A stretch of DNA of 64,000 bases from Gallionella sp. (GTDB lineage: Bacteria; Pseudomonadota; Gammaproteobacteria; Burkholderiales; Gallionellaceae), in NCBI GenBank assembly GCA_028687575.1, contig JAQTZW010000002.1:186001-250000 (forward strand), in the 5' to 3' direction. Below, one piece after another: positions 17,284 to 27,525 of the stretch. Made by a program: the position numbers and the translations under genes. The number at the start of each line of letters is the position of its first letter. The stretch's first letter is position 1. Below the pieces are notes generated by a model. The model searched no databases, was not told the DNA's origin, and saw nothing but the letters and a program-made list of their open reading frames with translations.

Positions 17284-17766
17284 TCAGTTGAGCGTTTTAA
17301 CGAAATCCAGTATTTCCTGTGCATGGCCATCGGCCTTGAGCTTGCGCCATGTACGGCGTATCACCCCCGTGCTATCGAACACGAAGGTGCTGCGTTCGAT
17401 GCCGCAGACCTGATTGCCATACATGTTTTTTTGCTTCATCACGCCAAACAATTCGCAGACGGTTTCATCCGCATCAGAGAGTAATTCGAAAGGAAGCGTG
17501 AGCTTGGCTTTGAAATCCTCATGTGATTTGAGACTGTCGCGCGAGATGCCGACCACTTCGCAATTGGCATCCTGAAATTGCACATAGAGATCACGAAACT
17601 GTTGCGACTCCGTAGTGCAGCCTGAAGTGTTGTCCTTGGGATAGAAATAAACCACTAAATGTTTGCCGCGTGCCTCTGAGAGCTTGAAGGTCTTTCCGCT
17701 GGTGGCGGGTAACGAGAAATCAGATACCTGTAATTCTGAGGGGTTTTCTTGCGCAGTGTTTGGCAT
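17284..17766 (-). CDS. Thioredoxin-dependent peroxiredoxin (Bcp/PrxQ type)
   Basis: A 160-residue peroxiredoxin. The active-site motif YFYPKDNTSGCTTES contains the peroxidatic cysteine. VGISRDSLKSHEDFKAKLTLPFELLSD and the ERSTFVFDSTGVIRR segment are typical of Bcp. The second cysteine five residues later, common in alpha-type PrxQ, is absent here, so it is probably a one-cysteine or atypical form; another cysteine at CELFGV may serve. It reduces peroxides with thioredoxin. It is the first gene of a likely prxQ–phoH–msrB–tfoX unit with an oxidative-stress flavour. Confidence 0.93.
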   Translation of the reverse strand: MPNTAQENPSELQVSDFSLPATSGKTFKLSEARGKHLVVYFYPKDNTSGCTTESQQFRDLYVQFQDANCEVVGISRDSLKSHEDFKAKLTLPFELLSDADETVCELFGVMKQKNMYGNQVCGIERSTFVFDSTGVIRRTWRKLKADGHAQEILDFVKTLN

Positions 17767-19159
<1,393 letters not shown>

Positions 19160-19176
19160 TCGTCTGAGAGGGTGGT

Positions 19177-19632
19177 ATGAGCCAATCCATAACGGTAAGT
19201 CTGGTAAGTTGGCATGACGGTGAACCTTTGCTGAGGGCGGTGCGCGAAACGGTGTTCATCCGCGAGCAGGGGATACCTGCGGAACTGGAGTGGGACGGGC
19301 TGGACGAGCAGTGCCGGCACGCACTGGTGCTGAGCGGTCAAGGGGAAGCAATTGGCTGTGGCCGGATGATGTCGAATGGCCATATCGGGCGTATTGCCGT
19401 GCTGCCGAAATGGCGCAAGCAAAAGGTCGGAACAGCGATCATGGAGGCGCTGCTGGACTACGCTTTCGCGCATGATTATCCGCAGGTGGACGTGGATGCC
19501 CAGACCTATGCCGTGAAGTTCTATCGCGGTTTCGAGTTTGTCGAAGAGGGCGAGGTGTTCATGGATGCCGGCTTGCCCCACATCAAGATGCAACTCAAAT
19601 TCATTTGCCCGTTAAATAATCGGCTACGCTGA
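19177..19632 (+). CDS. GNAT family N-acetyltransferase (ElaA-like)
   Basis: A 151-residue GNAT enzyme. The start (VRETVFIREQGIPAELEWDGLDEQCRHALVL) matches ElaA-type acetyltransferases, and IGRIAVLPKWRKQKVGTAIMEALLDYA holds the acetyl-CoA-binding loop (Q/RxxGxG/A form). VDAQTYAVKFYRGFEFVEEGEVFMDAGLPHIKM is also characteristic. The substrate is unknown. It follows the L,D-transpeptidase gene by 17 bp and converges on the CbiM-like gene, overlapping its 3' end by 32 bp. Confidence 0.9.
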   Translation: MSQSITVSLVSWHDGEPLLRAVRETVFIREQGIPAELEWDGLDEQCRHALVLSGQGEAIGCGRMMSNGHIGRIAVLPKWRKQKVGTAIMEALLDYAFAHDYPQVDVDAQTYAVKFYRGFEFVEEGEVFMDAGLPHIKMQLKFICPLNNRLR

Positions 19633-20269
19633 AATTCTTCACGGCTTCCGGTTGCGCTACCGTGAAGGCAGTGATGAAAGCGCCGGTGGCGAATGCCTCG
19701 GCGAAGATGATGATGGGGGCCGGAATGAAGTAGTGGTATTGAATTTCCGGCCAAGTGTAGTGAGTCAATCCCAGCAATACGCCAGTGATTGCCGCGATCA
19801 TCAGGATGGTGGACAGCGCTGCGCTGGCAAAGCCGTTCAGTAGCACGAATACAAAGAAGTTCTTGGGCAGGTTGCGTTGACTGAAACGCAGCAGTGTTTC
19901 ACTGCACAGCATCGGTATCGCCAGCATCATCAGCCCGTTAAGTCCCATGGAAGTGAGGTCTATGCCCATGTACAGCCAGGTGGCCAGCATCACCAGGGTC
20001 AGGGCAATTAGCGCCACGGGCCAGCCGAACATCAGCAGGAATAGCGTTGCGCCTATCAGGTGGAAATTAAAGCCGGGACGGATGCCGGCGTTGAGATGCC
20101 AGTAGATCGGTGCCAACACGACCAGCGCGATCAGCGCGTGGCTGCGCATGTCGTTGCTGAAGAGTTCGCGCCATTCCGCCCGTTTTATTGCCTGAACCAG
20201 CACCAGAAAGAACAGCAGGTTGGCCAGCCACAGGCTGTCGTGACTGAATAGCTGGGCGGGCAGGTTCAT
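19601..20269 (-). CDS. CbiM/NikM-like membrane protein (energy-coupling factor permease family)
   Basis: A 222-residue membrane protein with six or seven hydrophobic segments, related to the CbiM substrate-binding membrane component (GATLFLLMFGWPVALIALTLVML, PIIIFAEAFATGAFITAFTVAQPE). CbiM and NikM capture Co or Ni through an N-terminal Met-His segment; here the N-terminus is MNLPAQLFS and lacks His2, so metal capture in the usual way is doubtful. No ATPase or CbiQ-like partner is nearby. It overlaps the ygfZ gene by four bases and is probably co-transcribed with it. Confidence 0.8.
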   Translation of the reverse strand: MNLPAQLFSHDSLWLANLLFFLVLVQAIKRAEWRELFSNDMRSHALIALVVLAPIYWHLNAGIRPGFNFHLIGATLFLLMFGWPVALIALTLVMLATWLYMGIDLTSMGLNGLMMLAIPMLCSETLLRFSQRNLPKNFFVFVLLNGFASAALSTILMIAAITGVLLGLTHYTWPEIQYHYFIPAPIIIFAEAFATGAFITAFTVAQPEAVKNFSVADYLTGK

Positions 20270-21297
20270 GGCAGCGGATAGGGCAGGGGCAGGAGGGTCA
20301 GGGCCGGGCCGTGCGGCGAGGCCAGGTGCAGCGTGGAGGTTTCCTGACTGGCGGTCTGCACCACGGCCAGTACGTCATATCCGCCGCCGGGAGCGGCAGC
20401 GCTGTTGGCGATCATGCCGCTGGCCTGCTCGCCCATGTCGGCGCTGAAGACTTCGTCGCCCGGTTGCGGCGATGCCTCGCTTGCCACATGTGCCAGGTAC
20501 ATCCGTCGTTTCAGCTTGCCCAGATAGTGCATGCGCGCGACGATCTCCTGTCCGGGGTAGCAACCCTTCTTGAAGTTGATGCCGCCGATCAGGTCGAGGT
20601 TGGCCATCTGCGGCACGAACTGTTCCTGTGTTTGCGGCAGGATGACCGGGATGCCTGCGCGGATGTTGAGCCAGTCCCAGCAGGGGCTGCCAGCGGGCTT
20701 TGCCTGTAGCGCCAGTGTTTGCCAGAGGCCGGGTGCATGCGCCGGCGTGGTGTTGAGCTGGAATCGGTTGTCGCCCAGCCGGATCAGGCTGGCGCGGGCG
20801 TCGGCGGTGACACCCATGGTCTGCTCTGGAATAACGAGGCCATGCTGTTGCAGCAGTGCTCGCGCATCGGGGCCAGAGATGCCGAGCGAGATCACCTCGT
20901 TGTCGGTATCGCTGATCTTTACCTTGGCGCGCAGCACATACATGCCGAGCTTCTTCTGCATCGCGCCAGCCAGCGCGGCGGGCAGTTGCAGCAGATAGTC
21001 CTCTCCGTCGCGCCAGATCAGGAAAGTTGCCAGCATCCGGCCTTTCGCTGAGTTGAAACTGGACCATTGCGCGCGGCTGCCGTCCAGTTCGCGGATGTCG
21101 TTGGAGAGCAGGTTTTGCAAAAAGGTTTGTGCCTCCGCACCGCTGGCGCGCAGCGTGGAAAACTGACCCGGTGCGCAAACAATTGTGCCGTGCGCGGTGG
21201 ACTCCAGTTCGGCGGCAGGGTCACCAAAGTGCTGTGTGAAGTCGGGTGAGGAGGTCGCGCCTTGCTGCGCCAGGAAGTTCTGCCAGTCGGGATTCAT
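20266..21297 (-). CDS. ygfZ: Folate-binding YgfZ/GcvT family protein
   Basis: A 343-residue protein with the YgfZ signature KKGCYPGQEIVARMHYLGKLKRR (Cys246 in KGCYPGQE). YgfZ binds folate and supports repair or maturation of [4Fe-4S] enzymes, including the tRNA thiotransferase MiaB. The start MNPDWQNFLAQQG is chosen over an in-frame ATG at 21366 because family proteins begin here. It precedes the CbiM-like gene with a four-base overlap. It is divergent from the peptide-binding lipoprotein gene. Confidence 0.92.
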   Translation of the reverse strand: MNPDWQNFLAQQGATSSPDFTQHFGDPAAELESTAHGTIVCAPGQFSTLRASGAEAQTFLQNLLSNDIRELDGSRAQWSSFNSAKGRMLATFLIWRDGEDYLLQLPAALAGAMQKKLGMYVLRAKVKISDTDNEVISLGISGPDARALLQQHGLVIPEQTMGVTADARASLIRLGDNRFQLNTTPAHAPGLWQTLALQAKPAGSPCWDWLNIRAGIPVILPQTQEQFVPQMANLDLIGGINFKKGCYPGQEIVARMHYLGKLKRRMYLAHVASEASPQPGDEVFSADMGEQASGMIANSAAAPGGGYDVLAVVQTASQETSTLHLASPHGPALTLLPLPYPLP

Positions 21298-21429
21298 GGA
21301 TTTTCTATCGGGGAAAGCGGTGAATAGTCGGTCGCGCAGTGTTGAACAAAGCGTGTGGCCTGTCAATACTGGGAGGCGGGCACGCGGGGGCCATGACGCT
21401 GGTGTCCGATTCCGCTACACTCTGCCGCC

Positions 21430-23565
21430 ATGAAACGATTCCTAGATTATCTGGCGATTTGCCTGTTGCCCGTCCTGCTGGCCGGCTGTGAGGGCGGGCT
21501 GTGGAATAATCCCTATCCGGCGACGGATGCGGGCAAGTCCATCCTGTACACGGCGTTCACCGAGCGCCCCAAGCACCTTGATCCGGCGCAGGCTTACAGC
21601 GAGAACGAATACGAGTTTCTGGCCAACATCTACGCGCCGCCGCTGCAATACCATTATCTGAAGCGCCCATATCAATTGGTGCCGTTGGCGGCAAGTTCGA
21701 TGCCGACGATAACTTTTCTGGATGCACAGGGGCGGACTTTGCCTGCCGATGCGCCGGCAGACAAAATTGCCTTTAGCGTTTATGAGATTCATATCAAACC
21801 GGGTATGCGCTACCAACTCCACCCGGCTTTCGTGGCAGGCAATCTCGACTTGAAGGAAGCCGATTTGGCGGACATCCATACGTTGGGTGATTTTGCGCAG
21901 CGCGGGACGCGGCAAGTCACTGCGGCGGACTATGTCTATCAGATCAAGCGATTGGTGCATCCCGAGTTGCACACGCCCATCGCCGGGGTGATGAGCGAAT
22001 ACATCGTCGGCCTGAAGGAATACGCCGCGACCTTGCAGCAGGCCGCGAAGGCGCATCCGGAGGCTTGCCTCGACTTGAATGCCTATCCTCTGGCGGGTGC
22101 GCAAGTGGTGGACGACACCACCTATCGCATCACGGTGCGCGGCAAATATCCGCAGTTCGCCTATTGGCTGGCGATGCCGTTCTTTGCTCCCATGCCGCAA
22201 GAGGCCGAACGTTTCTACGCCCAGCCGGGAATGAAGGCGCGCAACCTGACGCTGGACTGGTGGCCGGTCGGCAGCGGACCTTATTATCTGTCCGAAAACG
22301 ATCCGAATCGGCGCATGGTGTTGACGCGAAATCCGGCCTACGACAGCGAGCATTATCCGGCACAAGGCGAGGCGGACGATGCGCGGCAAGGGTTGCTGGC
22401 CGACGCGGGAAAATCTTTGCCGCTGACCGAGGAGGTGGTGTTTTCGCTGGAGAAGGAAACCATCCCCTACTGGAACAAGTTCCTGCAGGGCTATTACGAT
22501 GCGTCGGGTATCAGTTCGGACAGCTTCGACCAGGCGGTGCAGGTCAGTGTCGGCGGTGAGGCCGCAATCAGCGACGGGATGAAGGCGCAGGGCATCACGC
22601 TGTCCACCGCAGTCGCCACATCGACGATGTATACCGGCTTTAACTGGCTGGATCCGGTGGTGGGCGGCAGTTCGGAGCGGGCGGTTAAGTTGCGTCGCGC
22701 CATCGCCATTGCGGTGGATTTCGAGGAATTCATTTCAATCTTTGCCAACGGGCGCGGCATCGCGGCACAATCGCCGATCCCGCCGGGCATCTTCGGCTAT
22801 CGCGACGGCGAGACGGGAGTGAACCACTACGTCTATGACTGGGTGGACGGCAAGCCGGTGCGCAAATCCATCGCCGAGGCGAAGCAATTGCTGGCCGAAG
22901 CCGGTTATCCGGGCGGGGTGGATGCGATTAGCAAACAGCCGCTGGTGATCCATCTGGACACCACGGCCAACGGCGTGGGCAACAAGTCGCGGCTGGACTG
23001 GCTGCGCAAGCAGTTCGACAAGCTGGGCGTGCAACTGGACGTGCGCAGTACCGACTACAACCGCTTTCAGGACAAGATTCGCCGGGGCGATACGCAAATG
23101 TTCTACTTCGGCTGGAACGCCGATTATCCTGATCCCGAGAATTTCCTGTTTCTGTTGCAAGGCGCCCAAGCCAAGGTCGGGCATGGTGGTGAAAATGCCG
23201 CCAACTACAGCAACCCAGAATACGATCAATTGTTCGAGCAGATGAAGAATATGGAAAACGGCCCGCTGCGGCAGGCCATCTTAGACAGGATGCTGGAAAT
23301 TGTGCGGCGGGATTCGCCTTGGTTGTGGGGCTTTCACCCCAAAAACTATGTGCTGCAACACGGCTGGTTGCACAACGTCAAATCCAATGTGATGGCAAAC
23401 AATAAGCTCAAGTACTGGCGCGTGGATGCGGCCAGTCGCGACAGGATGCGTAAGGAATGGAATCAGCCGGAACGCTGGCCGTTGTGGCTGGCTGGGGTGG
23501 GCTTGATCTTGATGATGACCGGCTTGCTGCGCGTATTGCGCGGGCGGGAGAGAAGAGTTTCGTAA
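21430..23565 (+). CDS. ABC-type peptide/oligopeptide substrate-binding lipoprotein (SBP family 5) with C-terminal anchor
   Basis: A 711-residue solute-binding protein. A lipoprotein signal (LLPVLLAGC, Cys20) leads, followed by the SBP_bac_5 domain (ILYTAFTERPKHLDPAQAYSENEYEFL at the start; GWNADYPDPENFLFLLQG near the end). Residues about 690-705 (WPLWLAGVGLILMMTGLLRVL) form a hydrophobic segment followed by Arg-rich residues, a second membrane anchor not usual for this family. No permease or ATPase genes are next to it, so its transporter, if any, is elsewhere. The family is about 530-620 residues; the excess length lies in internal insertions. Confidence 0.88.
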   Translation: MKRFLDYLAICLLPVLLAGCEGGLWNNPYPATDAGKSILYTAFTERPKHLDPAQAYSENEYEFLANIYAPPLQYHYLKRPYQLVPLAASSMPTITFLDAQGRTLPADAPADKIAFSVYEIHIKPGMRYQLHPAFVAGNLDLKEADLADIHTLGDFAQRGTRQVTAADYVYQIKRLVHPELHTPIAGVMSEYIVGLKEYAATLQQAAKAHPEACLDLNAYPLAGAQVVDDTTYRITVRGKYPQFAYWLAMPFFAPMPQEAERFYAQPGMKARNLTLDWWPVGSGPYYLSENDPNRRMVLTRNPAYDSEHYPAQGEADDARQGLLADAGKSLPLTEEVVFSLEKETIPYWNKFLQGYYDASGISSDSFDQAVQVSVGGEAAISDGMKAQGITLSTAVATSTMYTGFNWLDPVVGGSSERAVKLRRAIAIAVDFEEFISIFANGRGIAAQSPIPPGIFGYRDGETGVNHYVYDWVDGKPVRKSIAEAKQLLAEAGYPGGVDAISKQPLVIHLDTTANGVGNKSRLDWLRKQFDKLGVQLDVRSTDYNRFQDKIRRGDTQMFYFGWNADYPDPENFLFLLQGAQAKVGHGGENAANYSNPEYDQLFEQMKNMENGPLRQAILDRMLEIVRRDSPWLWGFHPKNYVLQHGWLHNVKSNVMANNKLKYWRVDAASRDRMRKEWNQPERWPLWLAGVGLILMMTGLLRVLRGRERRVS

Positions 23566-23638
23566 ACATTCCTCATGATTTTCCGAGTTTGGCGAATATT
23601 TGTTGTCGCTGATGAACTTTTCTGGTGATGGGGGAGTC

Positions 23639-23753
23639 CTATCGCGTCGATAGAAGGGGGTTTGTTGTATTTTTACAAATACCTTACCAATTATTTGTCC
23701 TTAATGCTACGATGGGCTTCAGATTCTTGGTTTTTGGGTTTTGTTGTCTGAAG
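23639..23753. promoter_or_regulatory. Inverted repeats upstream of the pilus operon
   Basis: The 264-bp gap before the pilus operon holds two perfect dyads: CTATCG-CGT-CGATAG (23639-23653) and CTTCAGA (23717-23723) pairing with TCTGAAG (23747-23753) across a 23-base loop rich in T and G. Neither is followed by a U tract, so they are not obvious terminators. They could be operator sites or 5' leader structures. A TATAGT hexamer at 23802-23807 is a possible -10, without a clear -35. The region is more AT-rich than its flanks. Confidence 0.35.
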
Positions 23754-23835
23754 TGTTGTGATTTGGGGAGTTGGTCAACGGCGTGTCCGGATGATCGACT
23801 ATATAGTTAAAAAGATATTTTTATAGGAGATGATC

Positions 23836-24357
23836 ATGAAGAAAATTTTTTCCAGAACATTGGTTGCAACATCCTTGTTGTTGAGCGCAGGCGTTGCTCT
23901 GGCAGGCCCTAGTCCACAGACAACAACTTTTGGCGTAACCGCCACTGTTGCGAATAACTGCACCATCAGCAGCGCAGCAGCCATTGCGTTCGGTGCCTAT
24001 GACGCGACTAGCGGCGCGGCAGCGACCGGCTCGGGCAGTGTGGTGGTGCGCTGCACCAAGGGTACGGCGATTACCGTTGCACTGGATCAGGGTTTGAATG
24101 CTGGGGTGGGTTCGACCTGTACTGCGCCGGCACGCCAGATGACCGCTGGTGGTGTTGACCGTTTGGGTTACGCGCTGTATTCCGATGCGGCAATGACTGC
24201 GGTCTGGGGTTGTACCGCCGGCACCAACACGGTCGGCTCCACTTCTGTCAGTGCTGCGACGCTGATGACCTTGCCGGTTTACGCCAGTGTTCCGGCCAGT
24301 CAGGATGTTTCCGCCGGTTCGTATGCTGATACTGTGACGGTCAATATCACCTTCTGA
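23836..24357 (+). CDS. Spore coat U (SCPU)-domain pilus major subunit, Csu-type
   Basis: A secreted pilin of about 173 residues. The start is the ATG at 23836: AGGAGA overlaps the earlier ATG at 23830 but lies at correct spacing from the later one. The signal peptide is MKKIFSRTLVATSLLLSAGVALA. The mature part begins with the strand TTTFGVTATVANNCTIS and ends SAGSYADTVTVNITF, the donor-strand and C-terminal patterns of SCPU pilins. Conserved cysteines are present (NNCTIS, VRCTKG). It is the likely shaft subunit of an archaic chaperone-usher (Csu-type) pilus used for attachment and biofilm formation. Confidence 0.9.
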   Translation: MKKIFSRTLVATSLLLSAGVALAGPSPQTTTFGVTATVANNCTISSAAAIAFGAYDATSGAAATGSGSVVVRCTKGTAITVALDQGLNAGVGSTCTAPARQMTAGGVDRLGYALYSDAAMTAVWGCTAGTNTVGSTSVSAATLMTLPVYASVPASQDVSAGSYADTVTVNITF

Positions 24358-25097
24358 TGATTCGTCAGTTTTACTTTGCGGTCAGGGTGGTTGCACTGAC
24401 CGCAGTTTTTTTCTGGTCGGACGCGGTCTTTGCGTCCGACTTCAACGTTTCCCCCATATTGGTCAATCTTTCCACTGCCAGTGCCACTGCTGCGCTGGAA
24501 GTCGAGAATAATGGCAACGACGCGGTCGTAATCCAGTCCGAGGTGAAGTCCTGGTCTCAGGAGAACGGCACAAGCAGTTACCAGCCAACGACCGATATAC
24601 TTGCCACTCCGCCGATATTCACGGTACCCGCACATGGTAAACAGATCGTGCGTATGGGAATGCGCCGAACTGTGGATCCGAAAACTGAACTGGCCTATCG
24701 CTTGTTCCTGCAAGAGGTGCCACCTCCTCCGCAACCCGGTTTCAAAGGGGTTCAGGTCAGGCTGCGATTGGGTGTGCCGGTATTTATTGCGCCTGCAGTT
24801 TCCGCTCAGCCGGTTCCAAAATGGAGCGCCACGCAGGATGCAGATGGCCTGATCAAGTTGACGCTCCTCAATCAAGGCAATGCGCACATTCAGATCAGTG
24901 ATTTCGTGCTCAAGGTTGCTGGCAACGCGACCCCGCTGGTTAAACAAGACATTCCGTTTACCATTCTGGCAGGCAGCGGTCAGTCGTGGATTCTGAAACC
25001 TGATCCCAAGGTGTTGATCAACGAGGGGCGCATACAGGTGCAGGCATTCAGTACCGTTGGTCGCTTTGATGCTGAGATTGAATTGGGCAGGCCGTAA
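24357..25097 (+). CDS. Periplasmic pilus chaperone, CsuC-like
   Basis: A 246-residue PapD-like chaperone. A signal peptide (VVALTAVFFWSDAVFA) is followed by an Ig-like domain (FNVSPILVNLSTASATAALEVENNG), the G1 strand/loop region (TPPIFTVPAHGKQIVRMGMRR) and a second domain beginning VFIAP. It would hold pilin subunits by donor-strand complementation and deliver them to the usher. The start codon overlaps the pilin stop by one base (TGATG) and its 3' end overlaps the usher reading frame, so the genes are tightly coupled. Confidence 0.9.
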   Translation: MIRQFYFAVRVVALTAVFFWSDAVFASDFNVSPILVNLSTASATAALEVENNGNDAVVIQSEVKSWSQENGTSSYQPTTDILATPPIFTVPAHGKQIVRMGMRRTVDPKTELAYRLFLQEVPPPPQPGFKGVQVRLRLGVPVFIAPAVSAQPVPKWSATQDADGLIKLTLLNQGNAHIQISDFVLKVAGNATPLVKQDIPFTILAGSGQSWILKPDPKVLINEGRIQVQAFSTVGRFDAEIELGRP

Positions 25098-27525
25098 GGC
25101 GTTATTCTCCGGCGGTTATCTTTTATTATGGGTATCGCAGGCTGCAATGTCGGGGAGCGTGGATGTTACTGCGCTGGAATCGAGCCGTGCTCTGCAACTG
25201 CCTCAGTCGTCCAATACGACCGGCAACTCCCCCATTGAAGTGATCCGGCAGGTCGAAGGAGCACCCCCGGTAAATCCGCCGGACGGCAATGCAAATCCCA
25301 TCCCGCAGGAAACGATGTTGCAGATAGACATCAATCATCAACATCTGGATGAAACGGCTTTTTTTCTGCGCGACGGTGACAAGTTGTACGCATCCCATGA
25401 GGATTTGCAAAAGTGGCGGGTACTGACTGACGGTGCCCAATCGCTGCTCTATCAGGGAAGACGCTATTTCTTGCTGTCTTCCATACCCGGCATCATATTC
25501 CAGCTGGACGAACGTACCCAGACAGTCATCCTCGATGTAAAGCCGGAGCAACTGGCGTTGTCGGTCTACAAGCTGGAGTCGAAACGTAATGTCGAACTGC
25601 TGCATGGCACGGGAGCTTACCTCAATTACGATCTGACTTCGGTGAAACTTACCGGCAAGACTACGAATTCTGGTTTTCTGGAGTTGGGGGTGTTCAACCG
25701 TTTCGGGGTCGGTACCAGCGGGGTGCTGGTACAGGATAAGGCTGGCCGCCCGCAGGCCACGCGACTGATGACGACCTGGACGCAGGATAGGCCGGAAGAT
25801 GTCAGCAGTCTGCGCATCGGCGATGCCTATAGCCAACCGGGCTACTGGGGGCGCTCGGTGAGCTTTGGAGGGATTCAGTATGCGAGCAATTACGCTACCC
25901 AACCACGGCTGATTCGCTTTCCCTATCTGACCGCAGCGGGTGAAGCTGTCGTGCCTTCTACCGTCGATGTGTTCATCAATAACACCAGAGTGATGCAGCA
26001 AAATGTCCCGCCCGGCCCATTTTCATTTACCGATCTGCCTGCCGTGACCGGGCATGGTGAGATGCGCATGGTGATCAAGGACGTGTTGGGGCGGGAACAA
26101 GTCATCACACAACCTTTCTATGCCAGTGATGCGTTGCTGCGGGTTGGTTTGGTGGATTACTCCTACGACTTGGGGGTGGTGAGGAATAATTACGGAATCA
26201 GCAACAACAAGTATGCACACCTTCTGGCGGCGGCTACCTACCGCAAGGGATTGTCTGAATCTTTCACTGGTGAATTACGTGGCGAGCTTTCTCGTACCCA
26301 CCAAGCAGCAGGTGTAGGCGGCACTTTGCAGTTGAGCGAACTGGGCATGTTCGTCGGTTCTGCTGCACTCAGTCAGAGCAACAAGGGGGCAGGCTCACTC
26401 CTGATAGCCGGATTCGACAGGCGTACCAGTGCTTTCAGTATCGGGCTACACAGCCAATTTGCCTCACGCAACTTTGTCCAGTCGGGTCTGGATACCACTC
26501 AATTCGCACCCAAGATGGTGTCCAGCGTAAATCTGTCTTACGCAACCCTTGATTGGGGGACGGTCGGTATGGCCTATGTGTTGCAGGATAATCGCGAATT
26601 GGGCAAGAGCCGGGTCGTGTCGGCGAATTACGGTCTGCCTCTCGGCAAGGAGGCGACATTGCACGCGATTGCCTACAAGAATCTGGCGGTAGGCGGGAAC
26701 TCGGTGATCAATGCGGTAATCACCTTTCCGCTTGGTGATCGAACCTCGGCCAGCGTGAGTCAGAAACAGACGCGCACGGGCGGTACGATGGTCAACGAAT
26801 CGTTCGTACAGATTCAGCAAAATCCTCCCTATGGCATGGGCTGGGGTTATCATCTGGAAGCGTCTAACAACAATGCGCAGCGGGGTAGTGTGACGTTGCA
26901 GACGAACTTTGGTAGCTACAATGCAGATACCATGAGTGTTGCCGGAAACACCATCACTCGCTTGAACGCAGCCGGTGGAGTGGGTTTTGTAGGTGGCAGA
27001 CTGTATGCGATGCGGCCCATTACCGGCAGTTTTGGAGTGGTCAAGGTGAGCGATTACCCGAATGTGCGGGTGTATGCCGACAATCTGCAGGTGGGGAAAA
27101 CGGACGCTAAAGGTTATGTGTTGGTTCCACAGTTGCGGCCTTACGGTTCTAACGAAATCGGGGTGGAGCAGAAGGATTTGCCGCTGGATGCCGAGGTGGA
27201 TGCGTTGAAAATCGTCGTCTCGCCCTATTACAGGACTGGTGTGCTGGTAGATTTTCCTATCCGTATCTCGCACGGAGCAACGCTAAGGGTGGTGTCCGAA
27301 GATGGCAAACCGATTCCCAGTGGGGCGCTCGCCAGAATAGTCGGCAGCGACAAGGAATTCCCGGTGGCACTAGATGGCGAGATCTATTTGACCGGTTTGG
27401 CTGAAAGGAATGAAATGGAAATCCGCTGGCAGGGGCAAGGCTGTAGGATAAGCGTTGCCGTGCCGGCCACCGATGATCCGCTGCCGTCGCTAGGCAGTTT
27501 CGTATGCAAGGGAATCACGCCATGA
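25069..27525 (+). CDS. Outer membrane usher protein, CsuD-like
   Basis: An 818-residue usher. The ATG at 25069 gives a signal-like N-terminus (LRLNWAGRKALFSGGYLLLWVSQAAMS); a TTG at 25057 is an alternative. The order is N-terminal chaperone-binding domain, a 24-strand barrel with plug (for example SVSFGGIQYASNYATQPRLIRFP and ATVDVFINN-like strand), and C-terminal domains (DYPNVRVYADNLQVGKTDAKGYVLVPQLRPYGSNEI and GATLRVVSEDGKPIPSGALARI). It threads pilin subunits across the outer membrane. The 5' end overlaps the chaperone gene by 29 bp and the 3' end overlaps the next pilin gene by four. Confidence 0.92.
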   Translation: MLRLNWAGRKALFSGGYLLLWVSQAAMSGSVDVTALESSRALQLPQSSNTTGNSPIEVIRQVEGAPPVNPPDGNANPIPQETMLQIDINHQHLDETAFFLRDGDKLYASHEDLQKWRVLTDGAQSLLYQGRRYFLLSSIPGIIFQLDERTQTVILDVKPEQLALSVYKLESKRNVELLHGTGAYLNYDLTSVKLTGKTTNSGFLELGVFNRFGVGTSGVLVQDKAGRPQATRLMTTWTQDRPEDVSSLRIGDAYSQPGYWGRSVSFGGIQYASNYATQPRLIRFPYLTAAGEAVVPSTVDVFINNTRVMQQNVPPGPFSFTDLPAVTGHGEMRMVIKDVLGREQVITQPFYASDALLRVGLVDYSYDLGVVRNNYGISNNKYAHLLAAATYRKGLSESFTGELRGELSRTHQAAGVGGTLQLSELGMFVGSAALSQSNKGAGSLLIAGFDRRTSAFSIGLHSQFASRNFVQSGLDTTQFAPKMVSSVNLSYATLDWGTVGMAYVLQDNRELGKSRVVSANYGLPLGKEATLHAIAYKNLAVGGNSVINAVITFPLGDRTSASVSQKQTRTGGTMVNESFVQIQQNPPYGMGWGYHLEASNNNAQRGSVTLQTNFGSYNADTMSVAGNTITRLNAAGGVGFVGGRLYAMRPITGSFGVVKVSDYPNVRVYADNLQVGKTDAKGYVLVPQLRPYGSNEIGVEQKDLPLDAEVDALKIVVSPYYRTGVLVDFPIRISHGATLRVVSEDGKPIPSGALARIVGSDKEFPVALDGEIYLTGLAERNEMEIRWQGQGCRISVAVPATDDPLPSLGSFVCKGITP

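Noticed and set aside
23566..23829. Possible cyclic di-GMP riboswitch (GEMM type) before the pilus operon
   Set aside because: The conserved GEMM core sequences are not present; only two simple dyads are seen.
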